From positions 1-64,000 of the forward strand of contig NZ_AWOR01000047.1 in assembly GCF_000761245.1 (NCBI RefSeq): a stretch of 64,000 bases of DNA. Reading direction: 5' to 3'. Of the stretch, positions 45,049-54,678 are shown one piece after another. Positions within the stretch are counted from its first letter, which is position 1. Each line of letters opens with the position of its first letter. The notes under the pieces were generated by a model. It saw only the letters and a program-made list of their open reading frames with translations, did no database searches and was not told the DNA's origin. This DNA comes from Comamonas testosteroni. GTDB taxonomy: Bacteria > Pseudomonadota > Gammaproteobacteria > Burkholderiales > Burkholderiaceae_C. The translations under genes were made by a program, and so were the position numbers.

Positions 45049-45611
45049 CATCTTTCATGCCCATGCAGCCTGGTCAGGGCCTGCTGCGGGTGAGTCTGCT
45101 GGGGCCCATGGGCATAGGCAAGACCACGGCTCTGCGCAGCCTGTGTGGGGAACTCATGGCGGGCAGCGATGTGCGCAACCTGGACAAGGCGGCGCACCAC
45201 AAGGAGTTCACCACGGTCGGAGCGGAGTTTGGCGAGATTGACCTGGGCTCTGGAGAGCGACTGCAACTGGTAGGCAGTCCTGGTCAGGATCGTTTTGATT
45301 TCGTGCGCCGCTGGGTGCTTTCTGCTTCGGTGGGAGCGTTGCTGATGGTGGACGTCAACGATGCGGGCGCGGTGGATTACGCCTGCGAGATGCTGGCGGG
45401 GATCGCAGAGCTGGAGCGGGCACCTTTGATGGTCATTCTCAGTTGCCGTCCCGCCAGCGGAGCAAGGCTGGAGGCATTCAGCTCCGCCCTGGTTGCCAAA
45501 GGCCATGACCTCACCCCGCTTGTTGAGGCCGATCCGCGTGATCGCCAGCAGATGCTGGATGCCCTGAGCGTGCTTGCATCACTGTTGTCCTTGCAAAGTC
45601 AAACTCTATGA
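45045..45611 (+). CDS. Small Ras-like GTPase of the MglA/conservon type
   Basis: The 188-residue protein has a P-loop GPMGIGKT (20-27), a switch I-like EFTTVGAEFGEI (54-65) and a G3-like LVGSPGQDRF (75-84), in which Ser replaces the usual Asp or Thr before PG. At the G4 position, where Asn-Lys-x-Asp is expected, it reads SCRP (133-136), so base specificity is unusual. The start at 45045 follows GGAGG. It overlaps both neighbours by ATGA. Family members are switches controlled by Roadblock proteins, and two of those follow. It is cytosolic; partners are inferred from context. Confidence 0.8.
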   Translation: MTSFMPMQPGQGLLRVSLLGPMGIGKTTALRSLCGELMAGSDVRNLDKAAHHKEFTTVGAEFGEIDLGSGERLQLVGSPGQDRFDFVRRWVLSASVGALLMVDVNDAGAVDYACEMLAGIAELERAPLMVILSCRPASGARLEAFSSALVAKGHDLTPLVEADPRDRQQMLDALSVLASLLSLQSQTL

Positions 45612-46009
45612 AGGCCCATACCTCCCTCGTGATTACGCCACATGCCGTGGAGGCTGGTCAGGAAATCCTGGCGCGCGTGGTCGCCCCGGTGGCGGGCGTC
45701 CACATCGCCTTGCTCTGTACCCCTGACGGTTTCGAGATTTCAGCGCTGCGCATTCGCAGCGAACTGCCGACCGAACGACTGTCGGCCATGGCGGGCTCGC
45801 TCATGGCCATGGCCAAGGCCGTGGCCAATGAGATCGGACACAGGGATTGCAAGCGCCTGACCTTTGAGACGGAGTCGGGCACGGTGGTCTTCCAGGCGGT
45901 GAACGGCACCTTCCCGGCCGTTCTCTGCCTGGTGGTGGATCAGAACGCCTTGCTGGGTCGCGCGCTCTGGGCGGCCGGTGAGGTTGCCACAGGGTACCTG
46001 CCCTCTTGA
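45608..46009 (+). CDS. Roadblock/LC7 domain protein 1 (MglB-like)
   Basis: The 133-residue protein has the Roadblock pattern: VHIALLCTPDGFEISALRI, then the long helix LPTERLSAMAGSLMAMAKAVANEIG and the strands CKRLTFETESGTVVFQAV and AVLCLVVDQNALLG. Such proteins form dimers that act as GTPase-activating or scaffold partners for MglA-type GTPases. The ATGA overlap with the GTPase gene supports a direct complex. Confidence 0.82.
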   Translation: MKAHTSLVITPHAVEAGQEILARVVAPVAGVHIALLCTPDGFEISALRIRSELPTERLSAMAGSLMAMAKAVANEIGHRDCKRLTFETESGTVVFQAVNGTFPAVLCLVVDQNALLGRALWAAGEVATGYLPS

Positions 46010-46093
46010 TCACAGGTTCACTGGAGTTCTGAGTCTGAGTGGGTGCGCATCTGGCGCACGAGTTCCTTGTCTTGCTTTTCAAAAGGTGGATTT

Positions 46094-46453
46094 ATGGCCT
46101 CTATCCAGGATTCTCTGAACGCTCTGATGACCACAGACGGTGCTGTCTGTGGCGCTCTCGTGGACAGCGCCAGCGGCATGCTGATGGGCAGCGTAGGCGG
46201 TGGCGTGGACATGGAGCTGGCTGCGGCCGGCAACACCGAGGTCGTGCGTGCCAAGATCAAGACCATGCGCATGCTCAATCTCAACGACCAGATCGACGAC
46301 ATATTGATCACTCTGGGCAAGCAGTATCACATCATCCGTCCCGTGGCCGCCAATGACGGCGTGTTCTTCTATCTGGTGCTGGACAAGGCTCGTGCCAACC
46401 TGGCACTGGCGCGCCGCAAGACTGCCGATGTGGAAAAGGAACTCAAGCTCTGA
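46094..46453 (+). CDS. Roadblock/LC7 domain protein 2
   Basis: The 119-residue protein belongs to a conserved small family: MASIQDSLNALMTTDGAVCG, ALVDSASGMLMGSVGGGVDMEL, EVVRAKIKTMRMLNLNDQ, IDDILITLGKQYHIIRP and a C-terminal Lys/Glu helix. It has the Roadblock topology but a different length and sequence from protein 1, so the operon offers two distinct regulators. The start at 46094 follows AAGGTGG. It is 84 bases from the previous gene and is followed by a terminator that ends the operon. Confidence 0.78.
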   Translation: MASIQDSLNALMTTDGAVCGALVDSASGMLMGSVGGGVDMELAAAGNTEVVRAKIKTMRMLNLNDQIDDILITLGKQYHIIRPVAANDGVFFYLVLDKARANLALARRKTADVEKELKL

Positions 46454-46479
46454 CGCGCTGTCCTTGTATCTGTCACAGC

Positions 46480-46506
46480 AGCCTGCCTTGCGCAGGCTTT
46501 GTTTTT
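46480..46506 (+). terminator. Rho-independent terminator of the GTPase/Roadblock operon
   Basis: AGCCTGC-CTTG-CGCAGGCT is followed by TTGTTTTT, 27 bases after the last stop. Confidence 0.85.
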
Positions 46507-46580
46507 GGGTAGGTCTTCACTGAAAAATTTTCATAGAAGGCCGTGAGAGGGTTGAAGCCGGTCGCTGTCACAATTTGTGC

Positions 46581-47540
46581 GTGTTGTCCGTTCTACTCAT
46601 CACCTTCCCCTTCTTTGCATTGGTGGCTTGCGGCTTTGCCGCCACATGGCGCGGCATCCTGCCCCAGGCGGCCATTCCTGGCCTCAATGCCTTTGTGCTG
46701 TACTTCGCGCTGCCCTGCATGCTGTACCGCTTTGGCGCGCAGACGCCGATTCATCAGCTGCTCGATATCAATGTCACCCTGGTCTATCTGTTCTGCGCGA
46801 CGCTGATGGTGGGCATGACCGTGTTGCTGACACGCAGACGCCTGGGATGGAACGATGCCGCATTCGGTGCACTGGTCGCTGCTTTCCCGAACACCGGCTT
46901 CATGGGCGTGCCCATGTTGGCTGCGCTGCTGGGCGCGCAGAGCGCTGGTCCGGTGATCGTGACCATGGCCATCGATATGGTCATCACCACCTCGGCCTGC
47001 ATTGCACTGTCGCGGCTGGACCTGGCTGGCGGGCAGGGTCGAAACGGTGTCTGGCTGGCGGTGCGCAAATCGCTCAAGGGCATGGCGTCCAATCCCATGC
47101 CCTGGTCAATTCTGCTGGGCGGTCTGGCGTCGGCCATGGGTTGGGTATTGCCCGGCCCGGTGGACAAGACGGTGGCCATGCTTGCCGCAGCGGCTTCACC
47201 CGTAGCCTTGTTCACCATAGGCGCGGTGCTGGCGCGCTCGCAGATGAACAGCCATGAGCGAGTGGCGGCGCGCGACTATGTGCCGATTGCGCTGGCCAAG
47301 CTGGTCGTCCATCCGCTGCTGGTCTGGACCGTGGGACTGGCCGCGATCTCCATGGGTCTAGGGCTCCAGCACGAAACCCTGGTGGTGCTGGTGCTGCTGG
47401 CGGCGCTGCCCTCGGCCAGCAATGTGTCGCTGCTGACCGAGCGCTACGGCGCCCACAGCGGTCGCGTGGCGCGCATCATCCTGGTATCGACCAGCCTGGC
47501 CTTCCTGACCTTCTCTGCCGCCGTGGCGCTGATGACCTGA
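46581..47540 (+). CDS. AEC family (auxin efflux carrier-type) transporter
   Basis: The protein of about 319 residues has ten predicted membrane segments. The family landmarks are LNAFVLYFALPCMLYRFGA near residue 36, AAFPNTGFMGVPML near 100 (the Asn-x-Gly-x-x-Gly-x-Pro break), ASPVALFTIGAVLA and LLAALPSASNVSLL in the second half. Bacterial members export small organic acids such as malonate or malate. The start is uncertain (GTG 46581 or TTG 46575), with no strong ribosome site. It is transcribed alone, after the terminator of the GTPase operon. Confidence 0.85.
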   Translation: MLSVLLITFPFFALVACGFAATWRGILPQAAIPGLNAFVLYFALPCMLYRFGAQTPIHQLLDINVTLVYLFCATLMVGMTVLLTRRRLGWNDAAFGALVAAFPNTGFMGVPMLAALLGAQSAGPVIVTMAIDMVITTSACIALSRLDLAGGQGRNGVWLAVRKSLKGMASNPMPWSILLGGLASAMGWVLPGPVDKTVAMLAAAASPVALFTIGAVLARSQMNSHERVAARDYVPIALAKLVVHPLLVWTVGLAAISMGLGLQHETLVVLVLLAALPSASNVSLLTERYGAHSGRVARIILVSTSLAFLTFSAAVALMT

Positions 47541-47551
47541 TCAAAAACAAG

Positions 47552-47586
47552 AGCGGCTTGCGCAAGACCAGCCTGCGCAAACCGCT
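47552..47586. terminator. Hairpin between convergent genes, possible terminator
   Basis: AGCGGCTTGCGCA pairs with TGCGCAAACCGCT (one mismatch) around a 9-base loop, just after the AEC gene stop. There is no clear T-tract on either side. Confidence 0.4.
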
Positions 47587-47626
47587 GCTTCGGCTTAAAG
47601 CCGCAAATCAAGCACACCCCAACAAA

Positions 47627-47731
47627 GAGACACCGAGGAAGGGCCTAGGCGGCCCCGCCGCCCCGCACCGAAGGTGTCGTCCCCCTCCCGAAGAGAGAGG
47701 GGGAAGGCGCGAAGAGCCTCAGGGGGAGTGT
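47627..47731 (-). repeat. GC-rich post-stop repeat, copy E (complete)
   Basis: On the minus strand, two bases or so past the asparaginase TGA, it reads CTCCCCCTGAGGCTCTTCGC, CCTTCCCCCTCTCTC, then GGGAGGGGGACGACACC, TCGGTGCGGGGCGGC and CTTCCTCGGTGTCTC. TTCCCCCTCTC and GGGAGGGGGA can form a strong hairpin. This is the longest and cleanest copy. Confidence 0.78.
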
Positions 47732-49003
<1,272 letters not shown>

Positions 49004-49048
49004 TGGGTAAAGGGTTAAAGACTTAAAACCCTTATATTTATAGCGACT

Positions 49049-51241
49049 TTAGATGCTGAGCGGATCCACATCCACCAGCCAGCGCACCAGCGGCCTGTGC
49101 TCGGGCAGAGTACGCAGCCAGTGCAGATACTGTTGCCAGGCATTGAGAAAACGCAGCAGGGCGCCGCGGTTGCCGGCTTCCAGCAGCATCTGGGCACGCT
49201 CCACATTGGCCACGCGCTGCACCGCCATGGGGATCGGCGGGTAGATGAACACCTCGTCCAGATAAGGCAGCCTGGCCTCTTTGGCGACCTGGGTGGCGGC
49301 ATTCAGAAAGGCCTGGGCGGCTTCCTGGGTGCGTGCATCGGCCCGGACTATGGCCTGAAAGGCATAGGGCGGCATGCCCGCATCCAGCCGTTCCTTGAGC
49401 TGCTGCCTGGCAAACGCCGGGTAGTCATGCTTGCGCAGTGCGGTGTAGACGGCGTTTTGCGGGTCGTGGCTTTGAATCCACATCTCCGGATGGCTGCCCT
49501 GTGCCTTCACATATTGCGCATCGCGCCCGGCGCGCCCGGCGGCCTGCATCAGCAGGCAGAACAGCCGCTCCGGGGCGCGATAGTCGCTGGAGTAAAGCGC
49601 GCTGTCGGGTTGCACCGCCGCCACCAGCGTAATGCGCCGGAAGTCATGGCCCTTGGCCACCATCTGAGTGCCGACCAGCACATCCACGTCGCCGGCATGC
49701 ACCTGGGCCAGTTGCTCCTCCAGACTGCCCTTGGCCTTGGTGGTGTCGGCGTCGATGCGCGCCACGCGGGCCGGATTGCCGTCGGGGCGCTGCACATTGC
49801 GCAGCAGCCGCTCCAGCTCTTCCTGCAACTGCTCCGTGCCCTTGCCCAGTGGCAGGATGTCGGGGTTGCCGCAGCTAGGGCAGGCAAACGGCACACGCTG
49901 GGTAAAGCCGCAGTGGTGGCAGCGCAACGTGCGGTCGCCCTTGTGAAAGACCTGGTGAGCGCTGCAATGGGGGCAGTCGCTTTTCCAGTTGCAGTCGGCG
50001 CAGAACAGCACGGGGGCAAAGCCGCGGCGGTTGAGCAGAATCAGGCTTTGCTCGCCGCGTTCGACGCGCTCGGTGATAGCCTCGATCAGCGCAGGCGAGA
50101 ACACGGCGCGTTTGGGCTGCTGGCCCATGTCCACCATTCTCACTCTGGGAAGGCTGGCCGCGCCTGATCCGGCCGCGCCGATACGGCTGGGCATATACAG
50201 GCGCAGGTAGCGGCCGACTTCGGGTTCCGAGGCATGCCAGCTCTCCAGCGACGGTGTGGCGCTGCCCAGAATGACTTTGGCGCCGGCATCGCGCCCGCGC
50301 CAGATGGCCAGATCGCGTGCCGAATAGCGTGCGCCTTCCTGCTGCTTGTAGCTTGCGTCATGTTCCTCGTCGACCACAATCAGCGCCAGTTGCGGCACGC
50401 TGGCAAAAATAGCCATGCGCGTACCCAGCACGATGCGGGCGCGGCCCGTGTGAGCGGCCAGCCAGCTTTTGAGACGCTGCGGGTTGGTCATGCCGCTGTG
50501 CATGCTGACTACGGCGTCCTTGCCGTACTGAGGCACGAAGCGGGCGACAAACCGCTCTTCCAGCTGAGGCGTGAGGTTGATCTCTGGCACCATCACCAGG
50601 GCTTGAGCCTCTGGGTTGGCATCCAGCACGGCTTGCACCGCACGCAGATAAACCTCGGTCTTGCCGCTGCCCGTGCTGCCGTATAGAAGGAACGGGCCTG
50701 GGTGTTGCTCAATTTGCTCGAAAACCGAGGATTGCTCGGCGCTGAGTGCGACCCAAGGCGTTGCGCTGCTGGCGTCCGGCGTGTGAGTCATCGTCTCGGT
50801 GCTCGCTTGTGCTGCTTCGGCAACTGGTGCCTGTGCCTTCTTGCGCTTGCCGGCCGGTGTCTTGGCTGCCTTGGGCGGAGCCAGCCGCCGTGCCAGTTGT
50901 TCGGGCGACATATCGCGCAACTGAGGCGGCAACGCGGTGACGGCAATCTCGCCCAAGCTGCGCTGGTAATAGTGCGCGGCAAAAGCCACCAGCCGTCGCC
51001 AGGCCTGATCCAGCGGCTCTATGCCTTGCAGCAGGCCGGCAATGCTACGCAGTTCCACCCCGTCTGGAATGGCTTCGGGGGCGGCGGGCGTATCCCAGAC
51101 CACCCCCAGCAACTCTCTCTTTCCCAAAGGAACGCGCGCCAAGGTGCCGGGCTCCAGCCATGCATCGCTAACGTAGCTCAACAGATCACCTACGGCGCTG
51201 TGGGCAGGGGTCTGGACGGCAACGTAAACGATATGGGGCAT
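49049..51241 (-). CDS. priA: Primosomal protein N' (PriA replication-restart helicase)
   Basis: The 730-residue superfamily 2 helicase has the PriA 3'-DNA-binding domain at the N-terminus and a Lys/Ala-rich linker (about 121-162). The helicase core carries GSTGSGKTEVY, VVDEEHDASYKQ and GSATPSLES. The Cys-rich zinc-binding insert has CADCNWKSDCPHC, CHHCG and CPSCG. It reloads the replisome at stalled forks. The 660-base region upstream carries three DnaA-box-like sequences, which is unusual for a priA promoter. The GC-rich opposite-strand frames are shadows. Confidence 0.95.
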   Translation of the reverse strand: MPHIVYVAVQTPAHSAVGDLLSYVSDAWLEPGTLARVPLGKRELLGVVWDTPAAPEAIPDGVELRSIAGLLQGIEPLDQAWRRLVAFAAHYYQRSLGEIAVTALPPQLRDMSPEQLARRLAPPKAAKTPAGKRKKAQAPVAEAAQASTETMTHTPDASSATPWVALSAEQSSVFEQIEQHPGPFLLYGSTGSGKTEVYLRAVQAVLDANPEAQALVMVPEINLTPQLEERFVARFVPQYGKDAVVSMHSGMTNPQRLKSWLAAHTGRARIVLGTRMAIFASVPQLALIVVDEEHDASYKQQEGARYSARDLAIWRGRDAGAKVILGSATPSLESWHASEPEVGRYLRLYMPSRIGAAGSGAASLPRVRMVDMGQQPKRAVFSPALIEAITERVERGEQSLILLNRRGFAPVLFCADCNWKSDCPHCSAHQVFHKGDRTLRCHHCGFTQRVPFACPSCGNPDILPLGKGTEQLQEELERLLRNVQRPDGNPARVARIDADTTKAKGSLEEQLAQVHAGDVDVLVGTQMVAKGHDFRRITLVAAVQPDSALYSSDYRAPERLFCLLMQAAGRAGRDAQYVKAQGSHPEMWIQSHDPQNAVYTALRKHDYPAFARQQLKERLDAGMPPYAFQAIVRADARTQEAAQAFLNAATQVAKEARLPYLDEVFIYPPIPMAVQRVANVERAQMLLEAGNRGALLRFLNAWQQYLHWLRTLPEHRPLVRWLVDVDPLSI

Positions 51242-51326
51242 GGAGTTGGATCAGGGAAAGGCGCTGCGGAGGCCGCGGTTCCTCAGAGCTATAGCAGATT
51301 TTGAGGCCTGCAAAGGCTTTGCGTTC

Positions 51327-51673
51327 TGTGGATAACTTTGTGAGAAACAATATGCGCGAAAGGCCTGGGCAAGTCCTGTTCGCGTTTGCAAGCCGGCAGG
51401 GTGACTGAGTGGTTGAATAATTAATTTATTTAAAACAAAGACTTATATGCAATCGTGGCGCGATGGGGAGCTTGCTTTGGCAGAGTGCTGGCAGGGAGTC
51501 TGCCTCGCCATATCTGTGCATAAATCAGGCGACGAGTCACTGTCAACCGAGAAGCTCCCTAAACCTAAATGCGTTCAAACCGCGGCGCAAAGCCCTTAAC
51601 TTCTCAAAAAAATAGCACTAGAGCAAGCAGCCATGAGGCGTGCAGTTATCTCGGAGCATCCACATGTGGATAA
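51327..51673. promoter_or_regulatory. Three consensus DnaA boxes with an AT-rich tract upstream of priA
   Basis: On the minus strand TTATCCACA occurs at 51327-51335 and 51665-51673, and TTATGCACA at 51515-51523. All three match TTWTNCACA and all have the same orientation. Between the first two lies an AT-rich tract (51412-51447, including AATTAATTTATTTAAAA). The stretch 51242-51901 holds no gene; the rest shows only the hairpins listed separately. Confidence 0.6.
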
Positions 51674-51705
51674 CTTCCGTCAATCGACTCCGAGGTCGGT
51701 GAAAA

Positions 51706-51740
51706 AATAAAAAAGCGCCAAACACTGCTGGCGCCGAATT
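51706..51740 (-). terminator. Rho-independent terminator downstream of hemE
   Basis: On the minus strand GCGCCA and TGGCGC pair around an 8-base loop and are followed by TTTTTTATTTTTT. It lies about 160 bases after the hemE stop. Confidence 0.8.
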
Positions 51741-51861
51741 TTTCAGGGTCTGAGATTTAGTGATTTGAAATCAATGATTTGCTGCCGCTTTACTGCATCT
51801 CAGGCCGGTGATTGTCGTTCAATAACCATTTGATCTTATCGGGTGATTGGGGGCCACTGTT

Positions 51862-51895
51862 CTGCAACAAATGCCTGGGAAGGCATTTGTTGCAG
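51862..51895 (-). other. Perfect 15-bp hairpin directly after hemE
   Basis: CTGCAACAAATGCCT and its exact inverse enclose a GGGA loop (plus-strand reading), ending 6 bases from the hemE stop codon. No T-tract follows in the hemE direction, so it may protect the mRNA 3' end or slow polymerase rather than terminate. Confidence 0.6.
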
Positions 51896-51901
51896 GTGGA
51901 G

Positions 51902-53017
51902 TCAGCCCTTTGTGCGCAGCAGGCGCGAGTGGCTGTGCACTGTCTCGACCAGCGCGGCCACATGTTCGGGTGGGGTGAACTGGCTGATGCCGTGACCCAG
52001 ATTGAAGATGTGGGTGGGGCCGGTGGTGCTCTTGTCGGTATGGGGCTTGCCAAAGCTGTCCAGCACGGCACGCGCCTGGGCGGCGACCTGCTCGGGTGCG
52101 GCAAACAGCACATTGGGGTCGATATTGCCCTGCAGCGCCTTGCCTGGGCCGCCAACCTCGCCGCCCACGATGGCGCGAGCCTTGCCCAGATTGGCCGTCC
52201 AGTCCAGACCCAGCACCTCGCAGTCGATGTCCTTCATGTCAGGTAGCCAGATGCCTCCACCCTTGGTGAAGACGATGCGGGGCACATCGCTGCCGTCCAC
52301 ACCGGTACGCTTGAGCTGAGCCAGCACGCGCTTGGTATAAGCCAGGCTGAATTCCTGGAAAGCGCCGTCGGCCAGCACACCACCCCAGCTGTCAAAAATC
52401 ATCACTGCCTGGGCACCGGCATCGATCTGGGCGTTCAGGTAGGCAGCTACGCTGTCGGCGTTGACTTCCAGGATGCGGTGCATCAGGTCGGGGCGCGAGT
52501 ACATCAGCGACTTGACGGTGCGGTAGTCATCGCTGCCCTTGCCCTCGGTCATGTAGCAGGCCAGAGTCCAGGGGCTGCCCGAGAAGCCGATCAGCGGCAC
52601 ACGGCCATTGAGCACTTTGCGGATATTGGTGACGGCGTCAAACACATAGCGCAGCTTGTCCATATCGGGCACGGCCAACTCCGCCACGGCGGCTTCGTCG
52701 CGTACGACCTTGGCAAAGCGCGGACCCTCGCCTTCGGCGAACGACAGGCCAAGGCCCATGGCGTCGGGCACGGTCAGGATGTCGCTGAACAAAATGGCAG
52801 CGTCCAGAGGGAAGCGATCCAGCGGCTGCAGGGTCACCTCGGTGGCGTAGTCCACATTAGTGGCCAGGCCCATGAAGCTGCCGGCCTTGGCGCGGGTGGC
52901 CTTGTACTCGGGCAGGTAGCGTCCCGCCTGGCGCATCAGCCACAGGGGCGTGTAGTCAGTAGCCTGGCGACGGCATGCGCGCAGGAAGGTGTCATTGGTC
53001 AGGGGGGCGAAACTCAT
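51902..53017 (-). CDS. hemE: Uroporphyrinogen decarboxylase
   Basis: HemE turns uroporphyrinogen III into coproporphyrinogen III in haem synthesis. The 371-residue protein has the signatures [15 protein letters not shown] (near 25-39) and [14 protein letters not shown], and the C-terminal [13 protein letters not shown]. The length is typical. The start at 53017 gives MSFAPLTND; the open extension to 53104 is not protein-like. It lies upstream of priA on the same strand, but a terminator and 660 bases separate them. It is divergent from the OlsB-type gene. Confidence 0.96.
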   Translation of the reverse strand: MSFAPLTNDTFLRACRRQATDYTPLWLMRQAGRYLPEYKATRAKAGSFMGLATNVDYATEVTLQPLDRFPLDAAILFSDILTVPDAMGLGLSFAEGEGPRFAKVVRDEAAVAELAVPDMDKLRYVFDAVTNIRKVLNGRVPLIGFSGSPWTLACYMTEGKGSDDYRTVKSLMYSRPDLMHRILEVNADSVAAYLNAQIDAGAQAVMIFDSWGGVLADGAFQEFSLAYTKRVLAQLKRTGVDGSDVPRIVFTKGGGIWLPDMKDIDCEVLGLDWTANLGKARAIVGGEVGGPGKALQGNIDPNVLFAAPEQVAAQARAVLDSFGKPHTDKSTTGPTHIFNLGHGISQFTPPEHVAALVETVHSHSRLLRTKG

Positions 53018-53233
53018 ATGCTGATTGTCGCCCACTCCGGCTTTCCCATTCACCACAATCCCGAGCAGCAATTCAGCCCTCTGTGCTGCGATGGCGGCTG
53101 CCATTGTTTGTCATGCAAGCGTCATCCAAATGTCGCGCGGGCTTCATCTGTGTTTTCCACAATGACGCCACGCAGACACACCGTGTGGCACAGGCAGGCC
53201 GCCAACTGCGTCCAACACCGGAGGAAAGCAGAC

Positions 53234-54100
53234 ATGAGGCATCCCGAGATTCTTGATGCGCTGAATGGCCAGAGCATCGCGACGACACCATCATCGGCTC
53301 CCTCGCTTTCCCATCGCCCCGCCAGTCCCGTGCATGCTGCCGCGCCCGCTTTGCGCCTGCAGGTGCGCTGGGCCCGACATCTGGATGAGGTGCGTCAGGC
53401 GCAGCGCCTGCGCTACCAGATCTTTGCCGAAGAAATGGGGGCTGTGCTGCAGACGCCCGTGGCTGGCCACGATATCGATGTCTTTGACGATTTCTGCGAG
53501 CATCTGATGGTCTGCGATGAAGAGCAGAACAAGGTGATCGGCACCTACCGTCTGCTGACCCCTGCTCAGGCTCAGCGTGCCGGCGGTCTGTACAGCGATC
53601 AGGAATTCGATCTCTCGCCCATCAACGCCTGGCGTGAGCAGATGGTCGAGCTGGGGCGCAGCTGCGTGCATGCGGAGCATCGCCAGGGCGGCGTGATTCT
53701 GGCGCTCTGGGGCGCGCTGGCCGAATTCATGCAGCGCAACCGGCTCGAGGCCATGGTGGGCTGCGCCAGCATTCCCATGCAGTACCCGGGTCTGGCCCAT
53801 GGCGAAGGCCCGGCACGCATCTGGCAGCAACTGCGCCAGAGCCATCTGGCCGAGTCCGAGCTGCAGGTGCGTCCCCGCGTAGCCCTGCCCGAGGAGCTTG
53901 CACATATCAGCAATGTCTCGGCTGATGCGTTGAAGGTCGAGCCGCCAGCGCTGATTCAGGGCTATCTGCGTGCCGGTGCCAAGGTGCTGGGAGCGCCGGC
54001 CTGGGACAGCGACTTCAATACGGCCGATCTGCCCATCATGATGCGCATGCAGGATCTACCCTCTCGCTACCGCCGACTGTTCGGGCGCATGAAGGCCTGA
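53234..54100 (+). CDS. olsB: OlsB-type N-acyltransferase (ornithine lipid synthesis)
   Basis: The 288-residue GNAT-like protein matches the autoinducer-synthase/OlsB group: QRLRYQIFAEEMGA, DIDVFDDFCEHLMV, VIGTYRLLTP, LGRSCVHAEHRQGGVILALW and MVGCASIPMQYPGL. OlsB moves a 3-hydroxyacyl group from ACP to ornithine to make lyso-ornithine lipid at the inner membrane. The second enzyme, a PlsC-type OlsA, is not adjacent; the fused MFS-PlsC protein at 21286 is probably a different activity. The start at 53234 follows GGAGG. Confidence 0.85.
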   Translation: MRHPEILDALNGQSIATTPSSAPSLSHRPASPVHAAAPALRLQVRWARHLDEVRQAQRLRYQIFAEEMGAVLQTPVAGHDIDVFDDFCEHLMVCDEEQNKVIGTYRLLTPAQAQRAGGLYSDQEFDLSPINAWREQMVELGRSCVHAEHRQGGVILALWGALAEFMQRNRLEAMVGCASIPMQYPGLAHGEGPARIWQQLRQSHLAESELQVRPRVALPEELAHISNVSADALKVEPPALIQGYLRAGAKVLGAPAWDSDFNTADLPIMMRMQDLPSRYRRLFGRMKA

Positions 54101-54116
54101 GGCGAGGGCAGAAAGC

Positions 54117-54146
54117 AAAAAGCCTGTGGCCATGCCACAGGCTTTT
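54117..54146. terminator. Bidirectional Rho-independent terminator
   Basis: AGCCTGTGGC-CAT-GCCACAGGCT is flanked by AAAAA and TTTTTT. It serves the converging OlsB-type gene and the membrane protein gene. Confidence 0.92.
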
Positions 54147-54162
54147 TTGATGGCTGGGCGGG

Positions 54163-54678
54163 TCATGCCGCGTGGCTGGGCTCATCCTCCAGGCCTTCGG
54201 CAAACAGGCCCAGCGCCGTAACCATCAGGCCCAGCATGAGGAAGGCATAGGCTGCAATGGACAGCACCAGACTCATGCTGTAGCCCCATTGCAGAACCGA
54301 GCAGGCCCAATCCCAGGATCCATAAAGCGCGCTGCACTGATTGCTGGCCGGCATGTGCACATACCAGGTGACGGCGATCCACATCAGGATCAGCATCACC
54401 ACCGTGGTGCGAAGCTTGTGTGATGGCGTCTGGTCCATGTTCTTGAGCAAGACCAGCGGTATGGCTCCGCCCCAGACAAACATCATCAGCCAACTGAAGG
54501 CAGGAGCCTGCGCCAGTGCCTGTTGCAACCAGTGCATCTTGGGCATGCTGTTGATGCTGGCCAGGACGTCCCAGGCAAAGGGCAGGGCCAGACCGGCGAT
54601 TGCCAGACTGGCCAGCGCCAGTGCACGCAACAGGCAAAGACGTTTGTGAGACGGCTGGTGGATAAGGTTGGCATGCAT
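54163..54678 (-). CDS. Hypothetical four-helix membrane protein
   Basis: The 171-residue protein has about four membrane segments: ALASLAIAGLALPFAWDVL, FSWLMMFVWGGAIPLVLL, LRTTVVMLILMWIAVTWY and SMSLVLSIAAYAFLMLGLMV. A short Cys-containing loop (SNQCSALYGSWDWACSVLQW) lies between the third and fourth. I recognise no family. The start at 54678 has an excellent ribosome site (AGGAGG). It is transcribed alone. Confidence 0.7.
   Translation of the reverse strand: MHANLIHQPSHKRLCLLRALALASLAIAGLALPFAWDVLASINSMPKMHWLQQALAQAPAFSWLMMFVWGGAIPLVLLKNMDQTPSHKLRTTVVMLILMWIAVTWYVHMPASNQCSALYGSWDWACSVLQWGYSMSLVLSIAAYAFLMLGLMVTALGLFAEGLEDEPSHAA

Noticed and set aside
51327..51673. Calling this region the chromosomal origin oriC
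   Set aside because: Box number and AT tract are suggestive, but dnaA, dnaN and gyrB are absent and skew cannot be computed here; it is kept only as a DnaA-box cluster.
52478..53233. N-terminal extension of the OlsB-type gene
   Set aside because: It lies antisense to hemE; the ATG at 53234 has a strong ribosome site and matches the family start.
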